Shown here: positions 50,757-58,673 of the stretch, one piece after another | How the letters are laid out: each line of letters starts with the position of its first letter | Position numbering within the stretch: the stretch's first letter is position 1 | NCBI RefSeq assembly: GCF_001424585.1 | Contig: NZ_LMPJ01000001.1 | Location: 1,118,450-1,182,449, forward strand | Length of the DNA: 64,000 nucleotides | Origin: Chryseobacterium sp. Leaf180 | GTDB taxonomy: Bacteria; Bacteroidota; Bacteroidia; Flavobacteriales; Weeksellaceae | Direction of reading: 5' to 3' | Program-made: the position numbers and the translations under genes | The notes under the pieces: model-generated | The model's database searches: none | The model's input: only the letters and a program-made list of their open reading frames with translations | What the model was told of the DNA's origin: nothing

Positions 50757-51661
50757 CGTCCGAAAGTTTCATATTTATCCTGAGCGTACTTTGCCATGCG
50801 GCTGAGCAGCGCAATATTTTCTTTTTCAAGCGGTGTGAGTTCGCCATCCACATCATCCGAAACGGGCACATACCATTCGCTTTGCTCAAAAATATTTCTG
50901 AAAGTTCCGTTTTTAAATGCGTAGCCATGGCGCGCGTAAACGGTATTTTTCAAAATTTCAAGATCAAATTTGCGTAAATTTTTAAGATCTTTTTCGGCCA
51001 GTTTCTGCTTTGAGGCATTGATTTTCCCTGCAGCCGAAGTCGCAGTGCGGTTTTGAGATTCTACAAAAGTTTCGGTTTTTCCGGTTTCAGGATCGGTATA
51101 TTTTTCCGGAATATCTTTTGGGTTTTGCCAGTCGATCAGCTCAATATTTGGATCAAGCATCAGATTAGGATTGTAGACGAACTGCTTTTTCACCAGTTTC
51201 ATGTTTTTTAATGGCGCCTGCACTGCTTTTTTATCATAAGCCGCCCACGTTCCGGTGATGCTGTCTTTATTTAATTTAATGGAAAAACGCCCGTCATATT
51301 TATCATTTCCGGGTTCATCAAGCACAAAACTTTTATCAGCTTCATTAAAAACGCCGCGGAAGGGCCGCTGTTTACCATCCACAATGCTGGTTCCGTACAC
51401 CGAATCTTTAGTGATGCGGTTTATTTTTAAAGCCAGTTTCTTAAAATCCTCAGATTCGTAATATTGCTTTGATTCTTTGTCGTAAAGATTGCTTTTCCCT
51501 GAAAAGTCACCGGTGTAAATTCCGTAATATTCTTTGAAAACTTCAGGTTCTGTCGGCTTATTTTCGGTGATTACGGTTTTCTTTTCTTCGGTAATTTCTT
51601 TTTTGCAGGAAACCAGAGAAACTGTGGCGGCAAAAACTGCTGCAAAATAATAAAGTTTCAT
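50753..51661 (-). CDS. YARHG-domain lipoprotein
   Basis: A 302-residue lipoprotein with lipobox LVSC (C19), a beta-rich middle region with GIYTGDFSGKSNLYDK and DSITGTWAAYDKK, and a C-terminal YARHG domain: LEILKNTVYARHGYAFKNGTFRN ending near EWYVPV. YARHG domains are extracellular and probably bind or hydrolyse cell-wall material, but this is not settled. It overlaps genes on both sides by 4 bases, which indicates one operon. Confidence 0.82.
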   Translation of the reverse strand: MKLYYFAAVFAATVSLVSCKKEITEEKKTVITENKPTEPEVFKEYYGIYTGDFSGKSNLYDKESKQYYESEDFKKLALKINRITKDSVYGTSIVDGKQRPFRGVFNEADKSFVLDEPGNDKYDGRFSIKLNKDSITGTWAAYDKKAVQAPLKNMKLVKKQFVYNPNLMLDPNIELIDWQNPKDIPEKYTDPETGKTETFVESQNRTATSAAGKINASKQKLAEKDLKNLRKFDLEILKNTVYARHGYAFKNGTFRNIFEQSEWYVPVSDDVDGELTPLEKENIALLSRMAKYAQDKYETFGR

Positions 51662-52317
51662 AGATGTTTATTTTTTATTAAATATTCGATCAGTAAAAAA
51701 TTCGGAAGCCAACCCAGCCACGCGACGATCTGGTAAACATCCATCGGGTTTGGGTGGAATAAATATACAATAATTACTTTCCACATTCTCAGTGTGATTG
51801 CAGAAACTGTAAGCGCAAAACTTCGCCACATCCAAATTTTGTGTTCGCGGTATTTTCCGGCGCGTGCCAGCTGATAGGCTTTAAAGGTTAAAATCCACCA
51901 TAAAATGCCGAGGATGATGAATGCCGCTTTAGACCAAAAACCGCCGTTGGCGAAAACTCCCATATAGACTCCGGAAGGTGCGGCAAGGAAGAGAATGATA
52001 AAAATGTAGATTTTACCGGTGTTTTTATGGAAGCTTTTAATGCCAAAATCTTTTCTTAAAACAGATAAAAAACCCATGAGTAAAACAAAAATCGCCGTAT
52101 AAACATGGATGTAGAAAAGGTAGAGATATTCCGGTCTGGTTTCGACTTCGGTTTGTTTGATCATCAGAAATCCGACCGATTTTTCTGCCGGAATATATTC
52201 TGAAGTGATTTTCAGCATGAGCCAGAAGAAATACAAAAACCCGGCAATGAGCAGGATTTTTAAAACTGCAATGGGGCTTTTTGTAGCAGAAAACATTTTT
52301 TGAATCAGATTATTCAA
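51658..52317 (-). CDS. DUF2306-family membrane protein
   Basis: A 219-residue membrane protein with about six helices. Conserved polar and charged residues fall in FHKNTGKIYIF and GKYREHKIWMWRSFALTVSAITLRMW, the DUF2306 signature, where His and Arg may bind haem or metal by analogy with related cytochrome-like families. It overlaps its upstream TonB-C-like neighbour by 8 bases and its downstream YARHG gene by 4. Confidence 0.75.
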   Translation of the reverse strand: MNNLIQKMFSATKSPIAVLKILLIAGFLYFFWLMLKITSEYIPAEKSVGFLMIKQTEVETRPEYLYLFYIHVYTAIFVLLMGFLSVLRKDFGIKSFHKNTGKIYIFIILFLAAPSGVYMGVFANGGFWSKAAFIILGILWWILTFKAYQLARAGKYREHKIWMWRSFALTVSAITLRMWKVIIVYLFHPNPMDVYQIVAWLGWLPNFLLIEYLIKNKHL

Positions 52318-52735
52318 TATTTGCAGTCATTGGAAACCGCATTCTGTAACGAACAGCGTAATTATTAATTGTAGCGGGAATCCACTTTACCGCAGACATA
52401 TTTTTTAGTGTTCGGATAAATTCCTCGTTAAATGATGGGTTATTACCGGTTGCGATAAAACCAGTCATGGTTCCGTCCCGTTCAATTACAAAAGAAACTT
52501 CAGATTTGAAGGTGCCTTTGCCTTTTATTTTGTTCATTTTCATTGTGTTGGCAACACCTTGCCGAAAAGCGTTGAGGCCACCGGGGTATTCAGGTACAGT
52601 GTCAACATTTTCATCAGCGGAATTACTTTCTGCCGTTTCTTTCTGATGTTGATTGTTTAATGGGTAAGGTTTGGTTTCCTGTGCAGGAATGCTGAAACTA
52701 CAGCTGATCAGTGATATAAAAAAGAGTTTTTTCAT
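52310..52735 (-). CDS. secreted TonB-C-terminal-like protein
   Basis: A 141-residue exported protein; the ATG at 52735 starts a signal peptide ending SIPAQ. A short linker precedes one domain: PEYPGGLNAFRQGV, SFVIERDGTMTGFIATGNN, and VKWIPATINNYAVRYRMRF. It is the first gene of the 52.7-50.4 kb run, reading into DUF2306, YARHG and another TonB-C-like gene with overlaps, and it is 11 bases after the flavoprotein gene stop. Confidence 0.65.
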   Translation of the reverse strand: MKKLFFISLISCSFSIPAQETKPYPLNNQHQKETAESNSADENVDTVPEYPGGLNAFRQGVANTMKMNKIKGKGTFKSEVSFVIERDGTMTGFIATGNNPSFNEEFIRTLKNMSAVKWIPATINNYAVRYRMRFPMTANIE

Positions 52736-52746
52736 TATGGTTTTAT

Positions 52747-53952
52747 TTAATCTAATTGGTTTAAATCCTGTGCAATCAGCCACGCCTCGCTCCAGCATGC
52801 CTGAAAATTGAAGCCGCCGGTTACCGCGTCGATATTCAGCACTTCGCCTGCAAGATACAGATTCGGCAATAATTTCGACGACATATTTTTAAAGTTAATT
52901 TCCTTTAAATCAACCCCTCCAGCCGTCACAAATTCATCTTTATAGGTTGATTTTCCGTTCACCTGAAACTTTTTCCGGCAGATATTGGTGATAATTTGTT
53001 CAATTTCTTTCGCGGAAAGCTGCGCGATCTGTTTGCTAATATTTACCTGTGAAATCTCCAGAATGCGCTGCCAGAATCGGTTAGTGACGTCAAAAATCTT
53101 CGACTGTCCCACCGTTTTTTTTGGATTGGTTTGCCGGAATGTCTGGAATAGTTCATGCGCCTCATCGTAATCTTGCACGATGAAGTTAACTTCAATCTCA
53201 AAACGGTAATTCAGACGCGCCAGATTCACGGCTTCCCACGCAGAAAGTTTCAGAATCGCCGGCCCCGAAAGTCCCCAGTGCGTAATCAGCATCGGACCGC
53301 TTTCTTCAGCTTTCAGCTGCGGAATCGCTGTTCCGGCATTTAAAAAACTGGTTCCGGCAAGATCTTTCAGCAGATCATCTTTTATATTAAACGTAAAAAG
53401 CGACGGCACGGCAGCAACGGTTTTGTGACCGAGACTTTCGATAATTTTCAGAGATTTGGGCGAACTTCCCGTTGTGTAAACGACAAAATCCGCCTCGTAA
53501 TCTCCAGAATTGGTTTTAATAAAGTATTTTTCCTCTTCACGCACAATTTCTTTTACCGAGCACTGCGTCCTCACTTCAAAGTTTTTCTCTGCCACTGCCT
53601 CCGTAAAACTGCGGATAATCGTCTGCGAAGAATTGCTTTCCGGGAAGACGCGGTTATCTTTTTCCACTTTCACCGAAACTTTTCGTTCTTCTAGCCATTC
53701 CATCATATCACCCGGCTGAAATTTACTGAAAACACTGCGCAGTTCTTTATTTCCCCGTGGGTAAAACTGTACCAGCTCGCGCGGATCAAAACACGCATGC
53801 GTCACGTTGCAGCGGCCGCCCCCGGAGATTTTCACCTTCTGCAGAACATCAGAATTTTGCTCGAGAATGGTCACGCGGTATTTTTTTTCGTCGAGATTGG
53901 CGGCGCAGAAAAAGCCTGCAGCACCACCGCCTACTATTACGATTTGCTTCAT
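52747..53952 (-). CDS. BaiN/HI0933-type FAD-dependent oxidoreductase
   Basis: A 401-residue flavoprotein with the dinucleotide-binding motif IVGGGAAGFFCAANL at the N terminus, KVKISGGGRCNVTHAC near residue 40, a middle substrate domain, and the C-terminal AGEVLNIDAVTGGFNFQACWSEA motif of the BaiN/YhiN family. The substrate is unknown. It heads the minus-strand set running to the TonB-C-like genes. A probable -7 box is at 54021-54028. Confidence 0.88.
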   Translation of the reverse strand: MKQIVIVGGGAAGFFCAANLDEKKYRVTILEQNSDVLQKVKISGGGRCNVTHACFDPRELVQFYPRGNKELRSVFSKFQPGDMMEWLEERKVSVKVEKDNRVFPESNSSQTIIRSFTEAVAEKNFEVRTQCSVKEIVREEEKYFIKTNSGDYEADFVVYTTGSSPKSLKIIESLGHKTVAAVPSLFTFNIKDDLLKDLAGTSFLNAGTAIPQLKAEESGPMLITHWGLSGPAILKLSAWEAVNLARLNYRFEIEVNFIVQDYDEAHELFQTFRQTNPKKTVGQSKIFDVTNRFWQRILEISQVNISKQIAQLSAKEIEQIITNICRKKFQVNGKSTYKDEFVTAGGVDLKEINFKNMSSKLLPNLYLAGEVLNIDAVTGGFNFQACWSEAWLIAQDLNQLD

Positions 53953-54020
53953 ATTTTAGATAAACCTTGACTGTCGCATTTCGTTTAAATTAATAGCTTG
54001 TATGCAACGGATTATTTCTG

Positions 54021-54028
54021 CAAAACTA
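54021..54028 (-). promoter_or_regulatory. -7 promoter element of the flavoprotein operon
   Basis: TAGTTTTG on the minus strand matches TAnnTTTG, about 70 bases upstream of the ATG. Confidence 0.4.
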
Positions 54029-54055
54029 CATTTTTTATAAACCATCTAATTTGAG

Positions 54056-54063
54056 TATTTTTG
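54056..54063 (+). promoter_or_regulatory. -7 promoter element of the thioesterase-thiL operon
   Basis: TATTTTTG matches TAnnTTTG. It would give a leader of about 115 nt containing the stem at 54096-54163. Confidence 0.45.
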
Positions 54064-54095
54064 AAGATTGATATTTTTAAATACAAATCAACCTT

Positions 54096-54163
54096 TTTTA
54101 CCGCTAAAGTTTTGCTTTGCATGATTTTCAATCAGTTTTTAAAACCGAATAGTAGCGGTAAAA
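54096..54163 (+). other. candidate structured 5' leader of the thioesterase-thiL operon
   Basis: TTTTACCGCTA (54096-54106) pairs perfectly with TAGCGGTAAAA (54153-54163). Inside lie GTTTT (54109-54113) with AAAAC (54141-54145) and an inner hairpin TGATT-TTC-AATCA (54122-54134). The right arm is 20 bases before the ATG at 54183. There is no T-run, so it is not a simple terminator. It could act as a translational or transcriptional control element, or a protein-binding site. Confidence 0.45.
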
Positions 54164-54182
54164 GTCTTATAAACAGTAAAAA

Positions 54183-54677
54183 ATGACATTCTTTCATACA
54201 TTCGAAGTGCGCTGGAGCGATCTTGACGCCAATAAACATCTTGCCAATTCTGCCTATGTGGAATACTGCGCCCAAACGCGCATGGCTTTTATGAAAAAAG
54301 AAAAAATGGGCGTAACGCAGATGAGCCGCTGGGGGATCGGGCCGGTTATTATGCACGAAAGATTTTCTTTTTTCAAGGAAATTTTTGCTGATCAGAAAGT
54401 GATCGTCAGCCTGGAAATTGACGGATGTGCGACAGATGCTTCGATCTACCGTTTTGTGCACAAATTTTATCTTCCGGATGGCTCGCACTGCGCGACTTCT
54501 GAAGCAACCGGCGTTTGGATTGATACCATGCTGAGAAAAATGACCAGTCCGCCGGATGATGTGGTGGAAGCGATGGATAAATACAAAACCGCGGAAACTG
54601 TTTTGATGACGCGTGAAGATTTCAAAAAACTTCCTTTCCGGCCAGAAAATGTGGACCCCGCCATTTTTAATATTTAA
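54183..54677 (+). CDS. acyl-CoA thioesterase (4HBT hot-dog family)
   Basis: A 164-residue hot-dog-fold enzyme with the active-site block VRWSDLDANKHLANSAYVEY (D15), typical of 4-hydroxybenzoyl-CoA thioesterase-like proteins. The substrate is not known. It is upstream of thiL, 60 bases apart, probably on one transcript, and is preceded by a structured leader. Confidence 0.85.
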   Translation: MTFFHTFEVRWSDLDANKHLANSAYVEYCAQTRMAFMKKEKMGVTQMSRWGIGPVIMHERFSFFKEIFADQKVIVSLEIDGCATDASIYRFVHKFYLPDGSHCATSEATGVWIDTMLRKMTSPPDDVVEAMDKYKTAETVLMTREDFKKLPFRPENVDPAIFNI

Positions 54678-54737
54678 AATGATTGATAGGATGGCAACGA
54701 CGACGTCAATGATCATTCAACAAGTACAAATAAAATT

Positions 54738-55799
54738 ATGTTTGAAGATAAAAATCCCGAACTCACACCGATCTCAAAACTTGGAGAGTTTGGCCTCATA
54801 AAACATCTTACGGAGCATTTTCCGTTGGTGCAGGAAAGTTCTGAAACCGGTGTGGGCGACGATGCCGCGGTTATTAATCCAAATGGCAAAAGGGTAGTGC
54901 TTACCACGGATGTTTTGGCAGAAGGTGTCCATTTTAATCTCGGCTATGTGCCTTTGAAACATCTCGGCTACAAAGCGGTCGTGGTAAACCTCAGTGATAT
55001 TGCTGCGATGAATGCAACGCCGACACAGATTTTAGTTTCGCTGGCAGTGTCAAACCGTTTTCCGGTGGAGGCTTTGGAAGAACTGTATTCCGGAATCCAG
55101 ACAGCCTGCAATCATTATAAAGTCGATTTAGTCGGCGGTGATACAACAAGTTCCAATGCCGGACTGGTGATGAGTATCACAGCCGTCGGCCTTGCAGAGG
55201 AGCAGGAATTAATCAAAAGAAACGGTGCTCAGCCTAATGATCTTTTGGTGGTAACCGGAGATCTTGGTGGCGCGTATATGGGACTTCAGATTCTGGAGCG
55301 GGAGCATTCTGTTTTTCTGGCAAACCCAGATATGCAGCCGGAAATGGAAGGTTTTGATTACATTCTGGAGCGCCAGTTGAAGCCTGAAGCACGCACCGAT
55401 GTGAAAGCAAAACTGGAGCAGTTAGGCTGTCAGCCGACGTCGATGATTGATGTTTCAGACGGTTTGGCTTCAGAAATTCTGCATCTCTCAGATCAGTCGA
55501 AAGTGGGTTTCAGACTGTATGAAGAAAAAATCCCGATGGATAATCTGACGATTACGACGGCTGATGATTTTAATTTAAATCCGGTAATGACGGCGCTGAG
55601 TGGTGGCGAAGATTACGAACTGCTGTTTACCATTGCACCGGAGGATTTTGAGAAAATAAGAAATCACCCAGATTTTACCGTGATCGGTCATGCGGTAGAG
55701 CAGAATGAAGGCAATTTTATGGTTGCCCGCGGCAGCAATCAGTTGGTTTCATTAACTGCGCAGGGCTGGGATGCTTTCTTAAATAAAGAAGGAGAGTAA
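54738..55799 (+). CDS. thiL: thiamine-monophosphate kinase
   Basis: Phosphorylates thiamine phosphate to thiamine diphosphate, the last step of the pathway. The 353-residue protein has GVGDDAAVI, the TTDVLAEGVHFNL motif, VVNLSDIAAMNATP and VGGDTTSSNAGLVMSITAVG, then SMIDVSDGLASEILHLS. The GEFGLIKHL N terminus is typical. It is slightly longer than the E. coli enzyme because of insertions near residue 190. No thiamine riboswitch was recognised upstream. Confidence 0.94.
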   Translation: MFEDKNPELTPISKLGEFGLIKHLTEHFPLVQESSETGVGDDAAVINPNGKRVVLTTDVLAEGVHFNLGYVPLKHLGYKAVVVNLSDIAAMNATPTQILVSLAVSNRFPVEALEELYSGIQTACNHYKVDLVGGDTTSSNAGLVMSITAVGLAEEQELIKRNGAQPNDLLVVTGDLGGAYMGLQILEREHSVFLANPDMQPEMEGFDYILERQLKPEARTDVKAKLEQLGCQPTSMIDVSDGLASEILHLSDQSKVGFRLYEEKIPMDNLTITTADDFNLNPVMTALSGGEDYELLFTIAPEDFEKIRNHPDFTVIGHAVEQNEGNFMVARGSNQLVSLTAQGWDAFLNKEGE

Positions 55800-55813
55800 A
55801 TTTTTACAAGGTT

Positions 55814-55851
55814 AAAAAATAAAAATCCTGAGATGGCGACACCTCAGGATT
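55814..55851 (-). terminator. terminator for the YkgJ gene, possibly also for thiL
   Basis: A perfect 9-bp stem, AATCCTGAG (55824-55832) with CTCAGGATT (55843-55851). The minus side is followed by a T-rich tract (TTTATTTTTT); the plus side is weaker. It lies 136 bases after the YkgJ stop. Confidence 0.7.
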
Positions 55852-55986
55852 CTGCATTTATTATATAAAATACGTTATCAATTATTTATCATTATATACT
55901 AAACATCTGCTTTCATAACGCGAAGATCGTATGGTAAATTGTTTAAAACATGAACTTTAACTTTTTTTAATATGCTTTAAGCTTTT

Positions 55987-56475
55987 TTAAGATTTTACCT
56001 TTTGCATCATTTTTTCTACAAACTCGTATGCAGCGGGACAAATCGGAATATTCTTCATCATAATAGGATTGATCTGATAAATTTTCTTCCGGTCGGTATG
56101 CGGATATTCTCTGCAGGCTTTTGGGCGCACATCATAAATCCGGCACGCATTATCATCATCCAGAAAAAAACAGGGCACGCTTTGCAAAACTTTATCCTGA
56201 TCTTCATCGGTGCGCAGAAATGTGGTTTCAAAGTCCGCAGCTTTCATCCGTAAATGTTTCGAAATCCGTTCAATATCTTTTTCGGTAAAAAGCGGCCCGG
56301 TCGTTTTGCAGCAGTTGGCGCAGGTGAGACAGTTGATTTTTTCAAAAACTTCTTCATGCGTTTCTTCCACGATATAATCGAGATTGCGCGGTGGCTTTTT
56401 CTTAAGTAAATCAAGAAATTTTTTGTGCTCTTTCTGTTTCTGGAGCGCGAGGGTATGATACAGTTTAAGATTCAA
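55987..56475 (-). CDS. YkgJ-family cysteine-cluster protein
   Basis: A 162-residue cytosolic protein with CLTCANCCKTTG near residue 49 and further cysteines in SVPCFFLDDDNACRIYDVRPKACREYPHTD and ICPAAY, the CxxCxxCC pattern of the YkgJ family thought to bind zinc or iron-sulfur. The N-terminal helix is very basic. Function not known. Confidence 0.85.
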   Translation of the reverse strand: MNLKLYHTLALQKQKEHKKFLDLLKKKPPRNLDYIVEETHEEVFEKINCLTCANCCKTTGPLFTEKDIERISKHLRMKAADFETTFLRTDEDQDKVLQSVPCFFLDDDNACRIYDVRPKACREYPHTDRKKIYQINPIMMKNIPICPAAYEFVEKMMQKVKS

Positions 56476-56504
56476 AAGAAAATAGTGTGGTTGATTGTGC
56501 CTTG

Positions 56505-56512
56505 CAAATTTA
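56505..56512 (-). promoter_or_regulatory. -7 promoter element of the YkgJ gene
   Basis: TAAATTTG on the minus strand matches TAnnTTTG, ending 29 bases before the ATG at 56475. Confidence 0.45.
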
Positions 56513-56590
56513 CAGAATTATGAATTACAGCATACAGATGCGAAATTTCAGGATATGACAATGCGCAGCAATCTTCTGCAACGGGTTTCT

Positions 56591-56598
56591 TATCTTTG
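56591..56598 (+). promoter_or_regulatory. -7 promoter element of the truncated haemoglobin gene
   Basis: TATCTTTG, a perfect TAnnTTTG, ends 24 bases before the ATG at 56623. Confidence 0.55.
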
Positions 56599-56622
56599 AA
56601 TGTATATTAATTTAAATAAATC

Positions 56623-57009
56623 ATGAAAAATCTGGAGTCGCGGGAAGATATTGAGCTGCTGGTAAATTCGTTTTACACGAAAGTGATTTCAGATGAAACA
56701 ATCGGATTTTTCTTTACGGATGTGATGAAGGTCAATTGGGAAAAGCATCTGCCGAAAATGTATTCTTTCTGGGAAACGATTTTGTTTGGGCAGATGAGTT
56801 ATAAAGGAAATCCTATGGCGGTACATTTTCCCGTTAATGCTTTGCAGGCAATGGAAAAACATCATTTCGACCGCTGGCTGAAACTCTGGCGGGAAAGTGT
56901 TACTGAGAATTTTTCAGGATTTAATGCCGGTTCTGCCATTACAAAAGCAGAGAACATTGCTAGATTAATGTCTTTCAAAATGGAAAACGCACGAAAAGAA
57001 AGGCGATAG
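56623..57009 (+). CDS. group III truncated haemoglobin
   Basis: A 128-residue globin of the 2-over-2 class. The group III landmarks are YSFWETILFGQMSYKGNPM, the HFPVN segment, and a proximal histidine in AMEKHHFDRWLKLW (H80 or H81). Probable roles are oxygen or nitric oxide chemistry; the family is poorly characterised. It is monocistronic, with its own -7 box. Confidence 0.88.
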   Translation: MKNLESREDIELLVNSFYTKVISDETIGFFFTDVMKVNWEKHLPKMYSFWETILFGQMSYKGNPMAVHFPVNALQAMEKHHFDRWLKLWRESVTENFSGFNAGSAITKAENIARLMSFKMENARKERR

Positions 57010-57020
57010 TTTTATGTAAA

Positions 57021-57194
57021 ATGTTTTGCGGCTCCGGTAGCAGATGGCTTGAGTTTGAAACTGAATGTTGCCTGCTTGAAATGAAAAATACAAACTTGAC
57101 CTTTTTGCTGGATAGGGCGATTGTGCTTGGGAAAAGTTATTATGTACAAGCGCTTTATAAATCATATTTAAAAAATTACAAACCTTATTGTTGA
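57021..57194 (+). CDS. short open frame of unknown nature (57 codons)
   Basis: An ATG at 57021 opens a 57-residue frame ending in a TGA at 57192-57194, between the haemoglobin gene and the ChaA gene. It has four Cys, an aromatic/hydrophobic middle and a Lys/Tyr-rich end, with no signal peptide. I recognise nothing in it. It may be a real small gene, a remnant, or chance; the frame is open for most of the 190-base spacer. Confidence 0.25.
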   Translation: MFCGSGSRWLEFETECCLLEMKNTNLTFLLDRAIVLGKSYYVQALYKSYLKNYKPYC

Positions 57195-57199
57195 CTACC

Positions 57200-58270
57200 C
57201 TACGGAACAATCACCGTAAAAATGTAAGCGGCAAGATTCACCAGAAGCACAGTTCCGTACAAAATATTCGTTTTTCCACGACTTAGCGACAGCATGACAA
57301 TGAAAACCGACAGCGTCAGAAGAATAATATCTTTCTTTTCGAGCCCTAAAACCAGCGGTATATCATACATAATACTCACCGCAGAAATCGCCGGAATACT
57401 TAAACCGATACTTGCGAGCGCAGATCCCAAACCGAGATTTAAACTCGACTGTATCTGATTGTTGCGCGCTGCGCGAATCGCTGCCAAACCTTCCGGAAGT
57501 AAAACCACCAAAGCGATAATAACTCCGACCAGTGATTTTGGCGCACCTATGCTCTGCACTACATCTTCAATGGTTTTCGACAGGCCTTTTGCCATCATCA
57601 CCACAATCACAAGACAGATTACCAGAAACACAAAACTTATAATCGCGTGGATTTTAGTAGGTACATAGTGCTTTTCTTCTGCTGCTTCCGCCGGAACAAA
57701 ATAATTTCGGTGTCTGACGGTCTGCACCATCAGGAAAACGGCGTAGATAACGATACAGGCAATTGATACAAAAATCAGCTGCGGCGTATTGTAAAACGGA
57801 CCGTTAACGCTTGAAGTATAATTAGGTAAAATTAAAGTAATCGCCAAAATAGAAACGATACTTACCAGATAAGTCGTTACCGAAGTTCGGGCAAAAAACT
57901 GTTCGAAATGCTTTACACCGCCTACCAGAAGAGAAATTCCCAGAATTCCGTTGAGGATAATCATCACCGCGGCAAAAACCGTGTCACGCGCTAATGTAAT
58001 CGCCTGATCGCCACCTGCGACCATCAGAGAAACAATCAAAGCCACTTCAATGATCGTGATACACAGCGCCAGAATAATGGTTCCGTACGGTTCGCCAACT
58101 TTATAAGCCACAACTTCTGCGTGATGCACTGCAGAAAGTACGCTTCCGATGAGTAGTGCGCCGGCAATAATATCAGCAATAGCGCTGGTTCCGGTAAAAC
58201 CTGCGAAATAATAAATGAACGCAAGAATAGGGACGATGTACGTGTAATTGAGTAGTTCTTTCAGTTTCAT
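57200..58270 (-). CDS. chaA: ChaA-type Ca2+(Na+)/H+ antiporter
   Basis: A 356-residue inner-membrane cation/proton exchanger with about eleven helices. The first half has AVHHAEVVAYKVGEPYGTIIL...CITIIEVALI and the second half LLPEGLAAIRAARNNQIQSSLNLGLGSALASIGLSIPA, the two inverted alpha-repeat signatures with the conserved Glu residues of the CaCA family. It likely exports Ca2+ or Na+ and helps in alkaline or salt stress. Confidence 0.9.
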   Translation of the reverse strand: MKLKELLNYTYIVPILAFIYYFAGFTGTSAIADIIAGALLIGSVLSAVHHAEVVAYKVGEPYGTIILALCITIIEVALIVSLMVAGGDQAITLARDTVFAAVMIILNGILGISLLVGGVKHFEQFFARTSVTTYLVSIVSILAITLILPNYTSSVNGPFYNTPQLIFVSIACIVIYAVFLMVQTVRHRNYFVPAEAAEEKHYVPTKIHAIISFVFLVICLVIVVMMAKGLSKTIEDVVQSIGAPKSLVGVIIALVVLLPEGLAAIRAARNNQIQSSLNLGLGSALASIGLSIPAISAVSIMYDIPLVLGLEKKDIILLTLSVFIVMLSLSRGKTNILYGTVLLVNLAAYIFTVIVP

Positions 58271-58324
58271 AAATATTTTTATACGAATGTGTAAACTAAA
58301 AATAGTATTAAATGAGCATTAGAT

Positions 58325-58660
58325 TCAATGCCAAAGCTCATAATCCTGATAATCGGTGAGCATATGAAAAAGAAGCCCAATGCCGATGATACGGATGTTT
58401 CCTTTGAAAAACAGCATCAAAAAATACACCGCAATGGCATAATAGGTGTGCAGCGGATGAAAGCCGATACTTTTCCGGTCTGCGTCAAAAACAGGGTTGG
58501 CAAAAAGATGATCAAGATCGACCAGCATCGTGGCGAGAAGGATGAGGTACACACGCTTCCAGTCTTTGTGGTAAAATACGAATGCAATAACCGCCGGAAA
58601 ACCGAGATGCAGAAAATAGTGAATGAAAGTTTTGATATATTCCGGTTCGATGAAAGGCAT
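58325..58660 (-). CDS. DUF6122-family membrane protein
   Basis: A 111-residue membrane protein with HYFLHLGFPAVIAF, TMLVDLDHLFANPVFDADR and FHPLHTYYAI, the pattern of DUF6122 found across Flavobacteriia. The conserved His and Asp residues suggest metal binding like LexA-regulated or YdjM-type membrane hydrolases, but this is inference. It follows the gene at 58674 by 13 bases and is the last of the minus-strand run. Confidence 0.72.
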   Translation of the reverse strand: MPFIEPEYIKTFIHYFLHLGFPAVIAFVFYHKDWKRVYLILLATMLVDLDHLFANPVFDADRKSIGFHPLHTYYAIAVYFLMLFFKGNIRIIGIGLLFHMLTDYQDYELWH

Positions 58661-58673
58661 GGCAGTAAGTGTT

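Noticed and set aside
54678..54737. Thiamine (THI-box) riboswitch before thiL
   Set aside because: The 60-base spacer is too short and has none of the conserved TPP-riboswitch segments.
57010..57199. A transposase remnant
   Set aside because: No catalytic motif, terminal repeat or target duplication could be seen; kept only as an unassigned short frame.
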